Below the pieces are notes generated by a model. The model saw only the letters and a program-made list of their open reading frames with translations, was not told the origin of the DNA and made no database searches. A stretch of DNA of 64,000 nt, taken from the NCBI RefSeq assembly GCF_002078505.1, contig NZ_LUAV01000016.1:226364-290363 (forward strand), read 5' to 3'. Numbering within the stretch: position 1 is the first letter of the stretch; each line of letters opens with the position of its first letter. Source of the DNA: Ensifer aridi (GTDB taxonomy: Bacteria > Pseudomonadota > Alphaproteobacteria > Rhizobiales > Rhizobiaceae). This document shows positions 27,561-36,238 of the stretch, piece after piece. The translations under genes were made by a program, and so were the position numbers.

Positions 27561-28318
27561 TCGAGCTCTCGCACATCGTCAAGCGCTTCGGCACCAACAC
27601 GGTCCTCAACGACATCAGCGTCACGCTGGCGGAAGGCACCGTGACCGCACTCGTCGGGCCTTCCGGCGGCGGCAAGAGCACGCTTCTGCGCTGTGTCAAC
27701 CTCCTGGAGATCCCGACCAGCGGAACAATTCGGCTCGGCGATGAGCGGCTGGAATTCGCCGCCGGCCAAAAGGTCGGCTGGCGGGCGATCCAGAAGCTCC
27801 GCCGCCAAACAGGCATGGTGTTCCAGAATTTTCAGCTTTTCCCTCACCAGACCGCGATCGGCAACGTGATGGAAGGCCTTGTGACCGTTCTCAAATGGCC
27901 AGCCGACCGCGCCCGCGCCCGCGCGCTCGAACTACTGGAGAAGGTCGGCATGGCACACAAGGCTGACGCGTGGCCATCAACGCTTTCCGGTGGCCAGCAG
28001 CAGCGCGTGGCGATCGCCCGAGCGCTCGCTCCTTCGCCGCGCGTGCTCCTCTGCGACGAGCCGACCTCTGCGCTCGACCCGGAGCTCGCCGAGGAGGTGG
28101 TGGAGGTGCTCAGCCGTCTCGCCCGCGAAGGCACGACGATGATCATGGCGACCCACGATCTGCGTCTCGCCTCCCGCGTCGCCGACCACGTCGTCTTCCT
28201 CGACGCCGGCGTCGTCGTCGAAAGCGGCCCGCCGCGCAAGATTTTTTCTGTGCCTGAGCGTGAACGCACGAAGCGGTTCATCGCCTCGCTTAGTGCGCCG
28301 ATGAGCTATGATATTTGA
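27557..28318 (+). CDS. Polar amino-acid ABC transporter, ATP-binding protein
   Basis: This 253-residue ABC ATPase has Walker A GPSGGGKST, Q-loop in VFQNFQLFPHQT, signature LSGGQQQR and Walker B LLCDEPTSALD with a downstream H-loop MATHDL. It belongs to the GlnQ/HisP class that couples to one or two permeases; only one permease gene is present, so the permease likely works as a homodimer. It ends the operon. Confidence 0.9.
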   Translation: MIELSHIVKRFGTNTVLNDISVTLAEGTVTALVGPSGGGKSTLLRCVNLLEIPTSGTIRLGDERLEFAAGQKVGWRAIQKLRRQTGMVFQNFQLFPHQTAIGNVMEGLVTVLKWPADRARARALELLEKVGMAHKADAWPSTLSGGQQQRVAIARALAPSPRVLLCDEPTSALDPELAEEVVEVLSRLAREGTTMIMATHDLRLASRVADHVVFLDAGVVVESGPPRKIFSVPERERTKRFIASLSAPMSYDI

Positions 28319-28365
28319 ACAATCGGGCGAACGAACCGGGTTCGCGTGGCACCCCTCTCCACGAT

Positions 28366-28402
28366 CATCCTCGGGTCTGACCCGGGGTCAAGCCCGAGGA
28401 TG
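28366..28402. repeat. Palindromic intergenic element
   Basis: CATCCTCGGG at 28366-28375 is mirrored by CCCGAGGATG at 28393-28402, with an inner TGACCC/GGGTCA arm. Elements of this sequence type are frequent between genes in Alphaproteobacteria. It lies between the ATPase gene and a convergent small membrane protein gene and may serve as a two-way terminator. Confidence 0.75.
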
Positions 28403-28451
28403 ACGGCGGGGGAAGGGCTGCGGGCAAGAACGGGGGCAGGCAAAGTCGACT

Positions 28452-28721
28452 TCAGGCGCTCTTCCAGAGCTTAACTGCGAAAAGCATTATTGCCATTAAC
28501 CAAACCAACCCGACCATGAAGGCGGCGCCGTTGGCTCCGAGACACTCGCTCTCAGCTATTTTGCAAGATTGATTGACCCCGATGTGCAAGCTGACAGCAC
28601 CAGCGAGTAAACTCGAGCATGCGATCAGAACGCTGACCAGCGGTCTCACGCCGAAATTCAGGCCAATTGCCGCGGCGAACAAGACAACAAGAGGTCCAGT
28701 CAATGTGAGCAGGAGTGCCAT
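28452..28721 (-). CDS. Small hypothetical membrane protein
   Basis: This small protein is about 89 residues with three hydrophobic stretches (ALLLTLTGPLVVLFAAAIGL, LVSVLIACSSLLAGAVSL, AAFMVGLVWLMAIMLFAV) and two cysteines in a short loop (NQSCKIAESECLG) that could form a disulfide. The start is ATG 28721, five bases after GGAGG. No family was recognised. The good ribosome site and intact membrane topology support it being real. Confidence 0.55.
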   Translation of the reverse strand: MALLLTLTGPLVVLFAAAIGLNFGVRPLVSVLIACSSLLAGAVSLHIGVNQSCKIAESECLGANGAAFMVGLVWLMAIMLFAVKLWKSA

Positions 28722-28820
28722 CATCGCCTCCACTTCGCACGAGACCCGGCAAGCGCCTGTGTTCGGGAGGCCGGCCGGGACCAATCCGGCCGTTCCTATC
28801 AGGCAGGCCCCGCGGGCCCG

Positions 28821-31800
28821 TCACCCGCCAAACACGATCAAAAGATCCTTCGCATCGATCTGGTCGCCGGCTCTCACCAGCACCTCGGCGATCACCCCGT
28901 CCTTCTCCGCGTGCAGCGCCGTTTCCATCTTCATCGCCTCGATCGACAAGAGCACGTCGCCGGCCTTGACCGGCTGGCCGGTGACGACCGCGACGGTGGA
29001 GATGACGCCCGGCATCGGTGCGCCGAGATGTGCCGCATTGCCGGCCTCGGCCTTGCGGCGGATGGCGGTCGAAGCACCGCGGTTGCGGTCCGGGACCTTG
29101 ATCGAGCGCGGCTGGCCGTTCAGTTCGAAGAACATCTTGACCATGCCCTTGTCGTCGATCTCGCCCTGTGCCTGGTTGAGGATGACCAGAGTCTTGCCCT
29201 TCTCTATTTCAGCGAAGAGCTCCTCGCCCGGCGCCATGCCGTAGAAATAGGCGGGCGTCGGCAGCACGCTGACCGGTCCGTAAGTCTCGCAAGCCACCGC
29301 ATAATCGGTGAAGACCTTCGGATACATGAGGTAGGAGGCAAATTCGAAATCGTCGACCTTGCGGCTAAGCTTCTCCTCGATTGTCTTGCGCTCCTGATCG
29401 AGATCGGCATCTTCCAGAAGCGAGCCGGGACGAACGGTATAGGCCGTCTCGCCCTTCAGCGCCTTCTTCTGCAGCGCCTCCGGCCAACCGCCCGGCGGCT
29501 GGCCGAGATCGCCCTTGAGCATCGATACGACCGATTCCGGGAAAGCGATGTCCTTCGTCGGGTTCTCGACATCGGCGACCGTCAGGTCCTGTGAGACCAT
29601 CATCAGCGCCATGTCGCCGACGACCTTGGACGACGGCGTCACCTTGACGATGTCGCCGAACATCCGGTTGGCATCGGCATAGGCCTGCGCCACCTCGTGC
29701 CAGCGGGTCTCGAGCCCGAGCGAACGCGCCTGTTCCTTCAGGTTGGTGAACTGGCCGCCGGGCATCTCGTGCAGATAGACTTCGGACGCCGGCCCCTTTA
29801 GGTCGCTTTCGAAGGCCGCATATTGGTGGCGCACCGCCTCCCAGTAGAAGGAAATGCGGCGGATCCATTCCGGATCGAGGCCGGGGTCACGCTCCGAGCC
29901 GCGCAAGGCCTCGACGATCGAGCCGAGGCAGGGCTGCGAGGTGTTGCCGGAAAGCGCGTCCATCGCCGCGTCGACGACATCGACACCGGATTCGACAGCG
30001 GCGAGCACCGTCGCTGCGGCAATGCCGGATGTGTCGTGCGTGTGGAAATGGATCGGCAGATCGGTCGATTCTTTGAGGGCCTTGAAGAGCACCCGTGCCG
30101 CCGCCGGCTTCAGGAGCCCTGCCATGTCCTTCACGGCGATGATATGGGCGCCGGCCTTTTCCAGCTCCGCAGCGAGCGCCGTATAGTATTTCAGGTCGTA
30201 TTTCGGCCGCGCGGAGCTGAGGATATCGCCGGTGTAGCAGATCGCCGCCTCGCAGATCTTGTTCTCTTGCGCCACCGCGTCCATCGAGACGCGCATGTTC
30301 TCGACCCAGTTCAGGCAGTCGAAGACGCGGAAGACGTCGATGCCGCCCTTGGCCGCCTGGCGGACGAAGTATTTAACGACATTGTCCGGATAGTTCTTGT
30401 AGCCGACGCCGTTGGCCCCGCGGAGCAGCATCTGCAGCAACAGGTTCGGCGCGCCTTCGCGCACCATCGCCAGCCGCTCCCACGGATCCTCGGTCAGGAA
30501 GCGCATCGAGACGTCGAAGGTCGCCCCGCCCCAGCATTCGAGCGAGAAGAGGTTCGGCAGCGCCCGCGCATAGGTGCCCGCAATCCGGGCGATGTCGTAG
30601 GTGCGCATGCGGGTGGCGAGCAGCGATTGGTGGCCGTCGCGCATCGTCGTGTCGGTCAGCAGCACCTCAGGCTGCGCCTTCACCCATTCGGCGAACTTCT
30701 TCGGCCCGAGCTGATCGAGAAGCTGCTTGGTGCCGGGCTTCACCTCGCCGCCGATGAACGGCACGACAGGAGGCGCGATGTCGTCGGACGGCTTCGGCCG
30801 GCCCTTCGCCTCCGGATGGCCGTTGACGGTGACGTCAGCAAGGTAGGTCAAAAGCTTGGTGGCGCGGTCCTGGCGCTTCACCTGCTGGAAAAGCTCCGGC
30901 GTCGTGTCGATGAAGCGGGTCGTGTAGCTGTTGTCCTGGAATTTCGGGTGGCGGATGATCGCTTCGAGGAAGGTGAGGTTGGTCGCCACCCCGCGGATGC
31001 GGAATTCCCTGAGCGCCCGGATCATGCGCTGGATCGCTTCCTGCGGATTCGGCGCCCAGGCGGTGACTTTTTCCAAGAGGGGATCGTAGTAGCGGGTGAT
31101 CACCGCGCCGGAATAGGCGGTGCCGCCGTCGAGCCGGATGCCGAAGCCGGTAGCGCCGCGATAGGCGGTGATGCGGCCGTAATCGGGGATGAAGTTCTGC
31201 TCCGGGTCTTCCGTCGTGATGCGGCACTGTAGCGCGTGACCGTTGAGGCGGATGTCTTCCTGGCGCGGCACTCCCGATTCCGGCGTGCCGATGGCAAAGC
31301 CGTCGAGGATGTGGATCTGCGCCTTGACGATGTCGATGCCGGTCACCTGTTCGGTCACCGTATGCTCGACCTGGATGCGCGGATTGACCTCGATGAAGTA
31401 GAACTTGCCGGTGTCGGCATCCATCAGATACTCGACGGTTCCGGCGCCGATATAGTTGGTCGCCTTGGCGATCTTCAGCGAGTAATCGGCGAGTTCCTGG
31501 CGCTGCGCATCGGTCAGATAAGGGGCCGGCGCGCGTTCGACGACCTTCTGGTTGCGCCGCTGGATCGAGCAGTCGCGCTCGAAGAGGTGGACGACATTGC
31601 CGTGGGTGTCGCCGAGGACCTGGCTTTCGACGTGGCGGGCGCGCTCGACGAGCTTTTCGAGATAGACCTCATCCTTGCCGAAAGCGGCCTTCGCCTCGCG
31701 CTTCGCCTCCGTCACTTCGCGGATCAGGTCCTTGGGGTCGCGGATCGCCCGCATGCCGCGGCCGCCGCCGCCCCAGGAAGCCTTCAGCATCACCGGATAG

Positions 31801-32279
31801 CCGATCTCCTCGGCGAGGCGTGCGATTTCCGCCGGATCGTCCGGCAGCGGATCGGTTGCCGGCACGACCGGCACGCCGATCGAGATCGCCAGGTTGCGGG
31901 CCGCCACCTTGTTGCCGAGCTGGCGCATCGTTTCCGGCTTCGGGCCGATGAAGGTGATGCCGTTATGAGCACAGGCCTCGGCGAATTCCGGGCTTTCCGA
32001 CAGAAGACCGTAGCCCGGATGGATCGCGTCGGCGCCCGACAGCTTGGCGACGCGGATCACCTCGTCGATCGACAGATAGCTTTCGATCGGTCCGAGATCC
32101 CGGGCAAGATGCGGACCGCGCCCGACCTGGTAACTCTCGTCCGCTTTGAAGCGGTGGAGCGCCAGCTTGTCCTCCTCAGCCCATATCGCGACCGTTTTAA
32201 GCCCCAGCTCATTGGCCGCGCGGAAGACGCGGATGGCGATTTCGGAACGGTTGGCAACAAGGATCTTTGAGATGGACAA
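28821..32279 (-). CDS. pyc: Pyruvate carboxylase
   Basis: This 1152-residue single-chain biotin enzyme carboxylates pyruvate to oxaloacetate. The N-terminal biotin carboxylase starts KILVANRSEIAIRVFRAANELG and includes the ATP-grasp motif KASWGGGGRGMR. The central carboxyltransferase begins near LLTDTTMRDGHQSLLATRMRT and includes the metal-site VKDMAGLLKP. The C-terminal biotinyl domain has the target lysine in EAMKME near residue 1117. It starts with TTG at 32279 behind GAGGAG, so this non-ATG start is well supported. It lies next to expR, as in S. meliloti. Confidence 0.97.
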   Translation of the reverse strand: MSISKILVANRSEIAIRVFRAANELGLKTVAIWAEEDKLALHRFKADESYQVGRGPHLARDLGPIESYLSIDEVIRVAKLSGADAIHPGYGLLSESPEFAEACAHNGITFIGPKPETMRQLGNKVAARNLAISIGVPVVPATDPLPDDPAEIARLAEEIGYPVMLKASWGGGGRGMRAIRDPKDLIREVTEAKREAKAAFGKDEVYLEKLVERARHVESQVLGDTHGNVVHLFERDCSIQRRNQKVVERAPAPYLTDAQRQELADYSLKIAKATNYIGAGTVEYLMDADTGKFYFIEVNPRIQVEHTVTEQVTGIDIVKAQIHILDGFAIGTPESGVPRQEDIRLNGHALQCRITTEDPEQNFIPDYGRITAYRGATGFGIRLDGGTAYSGAVITRYYDPLLEKVTAWAPNPQEAIQRMIRALREFRIRGVATNLTFLEAIIRHPKFQDNSYTTRFIDTTPELFQQVKRQDRATKLLTYLADVTVNGHPEAKGRPKPSDDIAPPVVPFIGGEVKPGTKQLLDQLGPKKFAEWVKAQPEVLLTDTTMRDGHQSLLATRMRTYDIARIAGTYARALPNLFSLECWGGATFDVSMRFLTEDPWERLAMVREGAPNLLLQMLLRGANGVGYKNYPDNVVKYFVRQAAKGGIDVFRVFDCLNWVENMRVSMDAVAQENKICEAAICYTGDILSSARPKYDLKYYTALAAELEKAGAHIIAVKDMAGLLKPAAARVLFKALKESTDLPIHFHTHDTSGIAAATVLAAVESGVDVVDAAMDALSGNTSQPCLGSIVEALRGSERDPGLDPEWIRRISFYWEAVRHQYAAFESDLKGPASEVYLHEMPGGQFTNLKEQARSLGLETRWHEVAQAYADANRMFGDIVKVTPSSKVVGDMALMMVSQDLTVADVENPTKDIAFPESVVSMLKGDLGQPPGGWPEALQKKALKGETAYTVRPGSLLEDADLDQERKTIEEKLSRKVDDFEFASYLMYPKVFTDYAVACETYGPVSVLPTPAYFYGMAPGEELFAEIEKGKTLVILNQAQGEIDDKGMVKMFFELNGQPRSIKVPDRNRGASTAIRRKAEAGNAAHLGAPMPGVISTVAVVTGQPVKAGDVLLSIEAMKMETALHAEKDGVIAEVLVRAGDQIDAKDLLIVFGG

Positions 32280-32409
32280 GTCGGACTCCTCAATAGACTT
32301 GAAACGCGGGAATGCTGCACCCGCGAAAAGAACTATTAGCGAGTCAAGGAATGAAGTGCAATTTCAGATGCGACACCGAACCTAACCCATTCGGTCAGGC
32401 TACTGTCCT

Positions 32410-33150
32410 TTAGGAAATCAGCCCCAAACGGAAGGCGATGGCGACGACATAGTGCCGGTTCTTAGCCTTCAGCTTTTCCTGGATGCCGTTCATGTACCAG
32501 TCGACCGTGTGGCTCGAAATGTCGAGCACCTTGCCGATGTCGTTCGAGGTCATGCCGTCGGCGAGATAGTTCAGCGCCTCCATCTCACGCCGCGTCATCT
32601 GCACTTCGACGCGCGAGACGAGCTCGGCCATGATCTCGGGATCGGTGAGTTCGAGCAGCTTCCAGAACAGCCGCTTGGCGATCGCATCGAAAAGGCTGAG
32701 TTCCACCGGGCTGAGATCGACCACCCGGCCGCCGACCGTCAGGTTGCCCATCAACCCGCGCCGGCCGTGCACCGGAAAGATATAGCCGTCGAACAGGCCG
32801 TGGTTGCGCGCCTCGATCATCATGCTTTCCATGCGCTTGCGGTGCGGGTCCGAACGGAAAGCGGCCAGCGTGTCGCGCCAGCGGAAGCCACGCTGGGCAT
32901 GGCCGAGATAGCGGATCGTCGGATCGATGACGACGTATTTCTTGCGGATATAGATTTGCGGCCAGCCCTCCGGCCAGCGCCCGGCGAGAAGCAGACGCAG
33001 CGGGTTCTCGTGCGGTTTCGGCTGACGCACGACGCCATAGAAGTCGAAGCCGCAACGGTCGAGCAGGCGCTCGAACTCGGGCAGAATCTCCTCGCGCGTC
33101 TTCATCTCCTCGAGAAGCGCCAGAAACTGTACGAGCAACGTAATATTCAT
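32410..33150 (-). CDS. expR: LuxR-type quorum-sensing regulator, ExpR type
   Basis: This 246-residue protein has an autoinducer-binding domain (FDFYGVVRQPKP, YVVIDPTIRYLG, GYIFPVHGRRGLMGNLTVGG) and a C-terminal LuxR HTH (MTRREMEALNYLADGMTSNDIGKVLDISSHTVDWYMNGIQEKLKAKNR). In S. meliloti the solo AHL receptor ExpR, controlling exopolysaccharide and motility, lies exactly between pyc and ndvA, which is the reason for the name. No luxI-type synthase is in the window. In strain Rm1021 the gene is broken by an insertion element; here it is uninterrupted. Confidence 0.88.
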   Translation of the reverse strand: MNITLLVQFLALLEEMKTREEILPEFERLLDRCGFDFYGVVRQPKPHENPLRLLLAGRWPEGWPQIYIRKKYVVIDPTIRYLGHAQRGFRWRDTLAAFRSDPHRKRMESMMIEARNHGLFDGYIFPVHGRRGLMGNLTVGGRVVDLSPVELSLFDAIAKRLFWKLLELTDPEIMAELVSRVEVQMTRREMEALNYLADGMTSNDIGKVLDISSHTVDWYMNGIQEKLKAKNRHYVVAIAFRLGLIS

Positions 33151-33527
33151 GAAACACCTTCAGATCGGAACGCGCGGCACAACGCTTCATAGCCACATGA
33201 ACGCGCCGTTCAGAAGCCATTCATGTTGCAACCGCGATAATTCTTCATATCACGCCCGGTCTTGCAGGGAACCTGCAAAAACTCGGAGTCGAGACGCCAA
33301 GATAGCGAACGATGGATCATCCCGCCAACCCTCCCATGGCACCGATGATCCGGCCGCCTGACCCGTCCCGCCTCCGATTTTTTTTTCAGGAGAACGCAGA
33401 GACCGTCACACGCGGCTTTGTCGGCCCGCAGGGGTGGAAGAAATGCCATCGCTGCCGTCTGCAGAGGCGCAACGCAGCCGCATCGCGTTGTTGCGGCACC
33501 AATCCGATGCCCAGAAGGGGTGAGACA
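33151..33527. other. Divergent intergenic region of about 375 bp between expR and ndvA
   Basis: No gene was supported. The first 120 bp beside expR are AT-richer. A T8 run lies near 33378. No LuxR-type dyad or other operator was recognised. Confidence 0.4.
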
Positions 33528-35285
33528 GTGTCTTTATTCCAAGTGTATGCAAGAGCGCTTCAGTATCTTGCTGTTCACAAACTCCGCGTCGGTGCGATCG
33601 TCGTCGCCAATATCGTGTTGGCCGTCATCACGATCGCCGAGCCGATTCTGTTCGGTCGCATCATCGATGCAATCTCATCACAAAAGGACGTCGCGCCGAT
33701 GTTGCTCATGTGGGCGGGCTTCGGCGTCTTCAACACGGTCGCATTCGTTCTCGTCTCCCGCGAGGCCGACCGCTTGGCGCATGGCCGCCGGGCGACGCTC
33801 CTGACCGAGGCCTTCGGCCGGATCGTCTCGATGCCGCTTTCCTGGCATAGTCAGCGCGGCACGTCGAACGCGCTGCACACGCTGCTGCGTGCCTGCGAGA
33901 CCCTCTTCGGCCTTTGGCTCGAATTCATGCGGCAGCACCTCGCGACCGCGGTGGCCCTCGCCCTCCTGGTGCCGACCGCCTTCGCGATGGACGTCCGCTT
34001 GTCGCTCGTGCTCGTCGTGCTTGGCGCGGCCTATGTGCTGATCAGCAAGGTCGTGATGAACCGCACGAAGGACGGCCAGGCCTCCGTCGAGAACCACTAC
34101 CACACGGTCTTCTCCCACGTCTCGGACGCGATCAGCAACGTTTCCGTGGTGCACAGCTACAACCGCATCGAGGCGGAAACCCGGGAACTCAAGAAGTTCA
34201 CCGAGCGGCTGCTCTCGGCGCAATTTCCGGTGCTCGACTGGTGGGCGCTGGCGAGCGCGCTCAACCGCATGGCCTCGACCATCTCGATGATGGCGATCCT
34301 CGTCATCGGCACCATCCTGGTACAGCGCGGCGAGCTCGGCGTCGGCGAGGTGATCGCATTCATCGGCTTCGCGAACCTGCTGATCGGTCGTCTCGACCAG
34401 ATGAAGGCCTTCGCGACGCAGATATTCGAAGCGCGCGCCAAGCTCGAGGATTTCTACCAGCTCGAAGATTCGGTACGCGAACGCGAGGAGCCGGCGGGCG
34501 CCAAGGAACTGACCGGCGTCGTCGGCGAGGTCGAATTCCGCGACATCTCCTTCGACTTCGCCAACTCCGCTCAAGGGGTGCGCAACGTCTCCTTCAAGGC
34601 CAAGGCCGGCCAGACGGTTGCCATCGTCGGCCCGACCGGCGCCGGCAAGACGACGCTCGTCAACCTCCTGCAGCGGGTACACGAGCCGAAGCACGGCCAG
34701 ATCCTGATCGACGGCGTCGACATTTCGACGATCACCCGCAAGTCGCTTCGCCGGTCGATCGCCACCGTCTTCCAGGATGCCGGCCTGATGAACCGCTCGA
34801 TCGGCGACAACATCCGGCTTGGCCGCGAGGATGCCTCGCTGGAGGAGGTGATGGCGGCGGCGGAAGCCGCAGCCGCGAGCGACTTCATCGAAGACCGCCT
34901 CAACGGCTACGACACGGTTGTCGGAGAGCGCGGCAACCGGCTCTCGGGCGGCGAACGCCAGCGCGTCGCCATCGCCCGCGCCATCCTCAAGAACGCGCCG
35001 ATCCTCGTCCTCGACGAGGCGACCAGCGCTCTCGATGTCGAGACCGAGGCGCGCGTCAAGGAAGCGATCGATGCGCTGCGCAAGGACCGCACGACGTTCA
35101 TCATCGCCCACCGGCTTTCGACGGTGCGCGAGGCCGACCTGGTGATCTTCATGGATCACGGCCGGATCGTCGAAATGGGCGGCTTCAACGAGCTCAGCCA
35201 CAGCAACGGTCGCTTCGCCGCGCTGCTCAGAGCAAGCGGGATCCTCACGGACGAGGATGTCCGCAAGAGCCACACGGCGGCTTGA
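33528..35285 (+). CDS. ndvA: Cyclic beta-1,2-glucan exporter, ABC transporter (fused membrane-ATPase)
   Basis: This is about 585 residues: an N-terminal six-segment membrane domain, then an ABC ATPase with Walker A GPTGAGKTT, signature LSGGERQR and Walker B ILVLDEATSALD. It works as a homodimer. NdvA (ChvA in Agrobacterium) exports cyclic beta-1,2-glucans to the periplasm and is required for nodule invasion and low-osmotic growth. It starts with GTG at 33528, seven bases after AAGGGG; the open frame to 33312 lacks a ribosome site. The synthase ndvB lies 2.3 kb downstream in the opposite direction. Confidence 0.96.
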   Translation: MSLFQVYARALQYLAVHKLRVGAIVVANIVLAVITIAEPILFGRIIDAISSQKDVAPMLLMWAGFGVFNTVAFVLVSREADRLAHGRRATLLTEAFGRIVSMPLSWHSQRGTSNALHTLLRACETLFGLWLEFMRQHLATAVALALLVPTAFAMDVRLSLVLVVLGAAYVLISKVVMNRTKDGQASVENHYHTVFSHVSDAISNVSVVHSYNRIEAETRELKKFTERLLSAQFPVLDWWALASALNRMASTISMMAILVIGTILVQRGELGVGEVIAFIGFANLLIGRLDQMKAFATQIFEARAKLEDFYQLEDSVREREEPAGAKELTGVVGEVEFRDISFDFANSAQGVRNVSFKAKAGQTVAIVGPTGAGKTTLVNLLQRVHEPKHGQILIDGVDISTITRKSLRRSIATVFQDAGLMNRSIGDNIRLGREDASLEEVMAAAEAAAASDFIEDRLNGYDTVVGERGNRLSGGERQRVAIARAILKNAPILVLDEATSALDVETEARVKEAIDALRKDRTTFIIAHRLSTVREADLVIFMDHGRIVEMGGFNELSHSNGRFAALLRASGILTDEDVRKSHTAA

Positions 35286-35307
35286 TATCGTCACCTCCCG
35301 CTATCGA

Positions 35308-35340
35308 AATGCCCCGGAACTCCGGGGCATTTTTCTTTTC
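35308..35340 (+). terminator. Rho-independent terminator of ndvA
   Basis: AATGCCCCGG at 35308-35317, loop AACT, CCGGGGCATT at 35322-35331, then TTTCTTTTC. Confidence 0.92.
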
Positions 35341-35453
35341 ACCACAACAAATTTGCATGTTGCGCGCGTGCAGCGGCCCGACGGGAAGAACGGCTGAACT
35401 TGCGAAACGTGGCGACAGCCTTCAGCGACTTTGCAATCCTAAAGGGGATAGCC

Positions 35454-36089
35454 ATGACTGAAGTCCGATTTGAGCTTAAGGACATTCCTGACGGCGTGCG
35501 CGAACTACCTCGTGATGAGCAGGACCTCGTGCGCGACATGTTGGAGAAACAAGTTTGCTCGACGGACATGGGCGATAACCTCATGCCCGATCGCAAGCTC
35601 CTGGCGCCAAGGGCGGGAGTGCCGACTCGGCTGTTGGAAGGAGCTCTTGGGATAGAGGGAGCGCGTTTCGGCTCTTGGACTGAGAAAAGCTTTGATGCGT
35701 TTTTCGAAGAGCATCTTGCGGGCGGCTGCTATCTTTGGGTCCAACCCTACAAAAGCGGTCCGGAGCCTGTGTCGTTCGCGCCGTATAGTCGGCTGAGACG
35801 TGACTGGCTGTATGTCTATGCGACTGAAGCTGGAATGCGCCCTTGCGGCATGACGCGTAGGGACGGCCGCCTGTCATTGTTGTCGAATCTGGACTGCGAT
35901 TTTACTTTTGTATTCGGTGAAACAGATCTTGTTGCGAGCTTCGATAGCGCTTTCGGTGGAAGGGAGAGGATTTGCATTGAATTTGCCGACTTCTTGAAAT
36001 CCACCTCGGTTGATCTCGGGGAGGGTGACATCTACGCCTTCATGAGAACCTACCTGCCAAGAATTGGCGGATGCGATGAACGCCATTGA
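35454..36089 (+). CDS. Hypothetical protein, 211 residues, unrecognised
   Basis: No family was recognised. The protein is soluble, with no signal peptide or membrane segment. It begins MTEVRFELKDIPDGVREL and contains an aromatic-rich core (FEEHLAGGCYLWVQPYKSG, WLYVYATEAG) and an acidic C-terminal part ending in a possible CxxxH. A good ribosome site (AAAGGGG, seven bases before ATG 35454) supports translation. GC is about 56% over 35461-35940, lower than its neighbours, and it splits the ndvA-opgC-ndvB glucan locus. This suggests an acquired single gene. Confidence 0.65.
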   Translation: MTEVRFELKDIPDGVRELPRDEQDLVRDMLEKQVCSTDMGDNLMPDRKLLAPRAGVPTRLLEGALGIEGARFGSWTEKSFDAFFEEHLAGGCYLWVQPYKSGPEPVSFAPYSRLRRDWLYVYATEAGMRPCGMTRRDGRLSLLSNLDCDFTFVFGETDLVASFDSAFGGRERICIEFADFLKSTSVDLGEGDIYAFMRTYLPRIGGCDERH

Positions 36090-36238
36090 GGTCCATCCGA
36101 CGAGTTCGACGATGATGGCAGGAGTTCCGGCAAGCTAGACGATCGGCGGTTTCAATAGCGTTGGATCTCGCGTCTATGCTGCCCTACAATCAACGCCCCG
36201 AACGATCCATCTTCTCCGCGCCCCTCGCTTGTTCGCCT

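Noticed and set aside
35454..36089. Toxin or immunity function for the orphan gene
   Set aside because: No partner gene, no catalytic motif and no known immunity fold could be recognised; calling a function would be invention.
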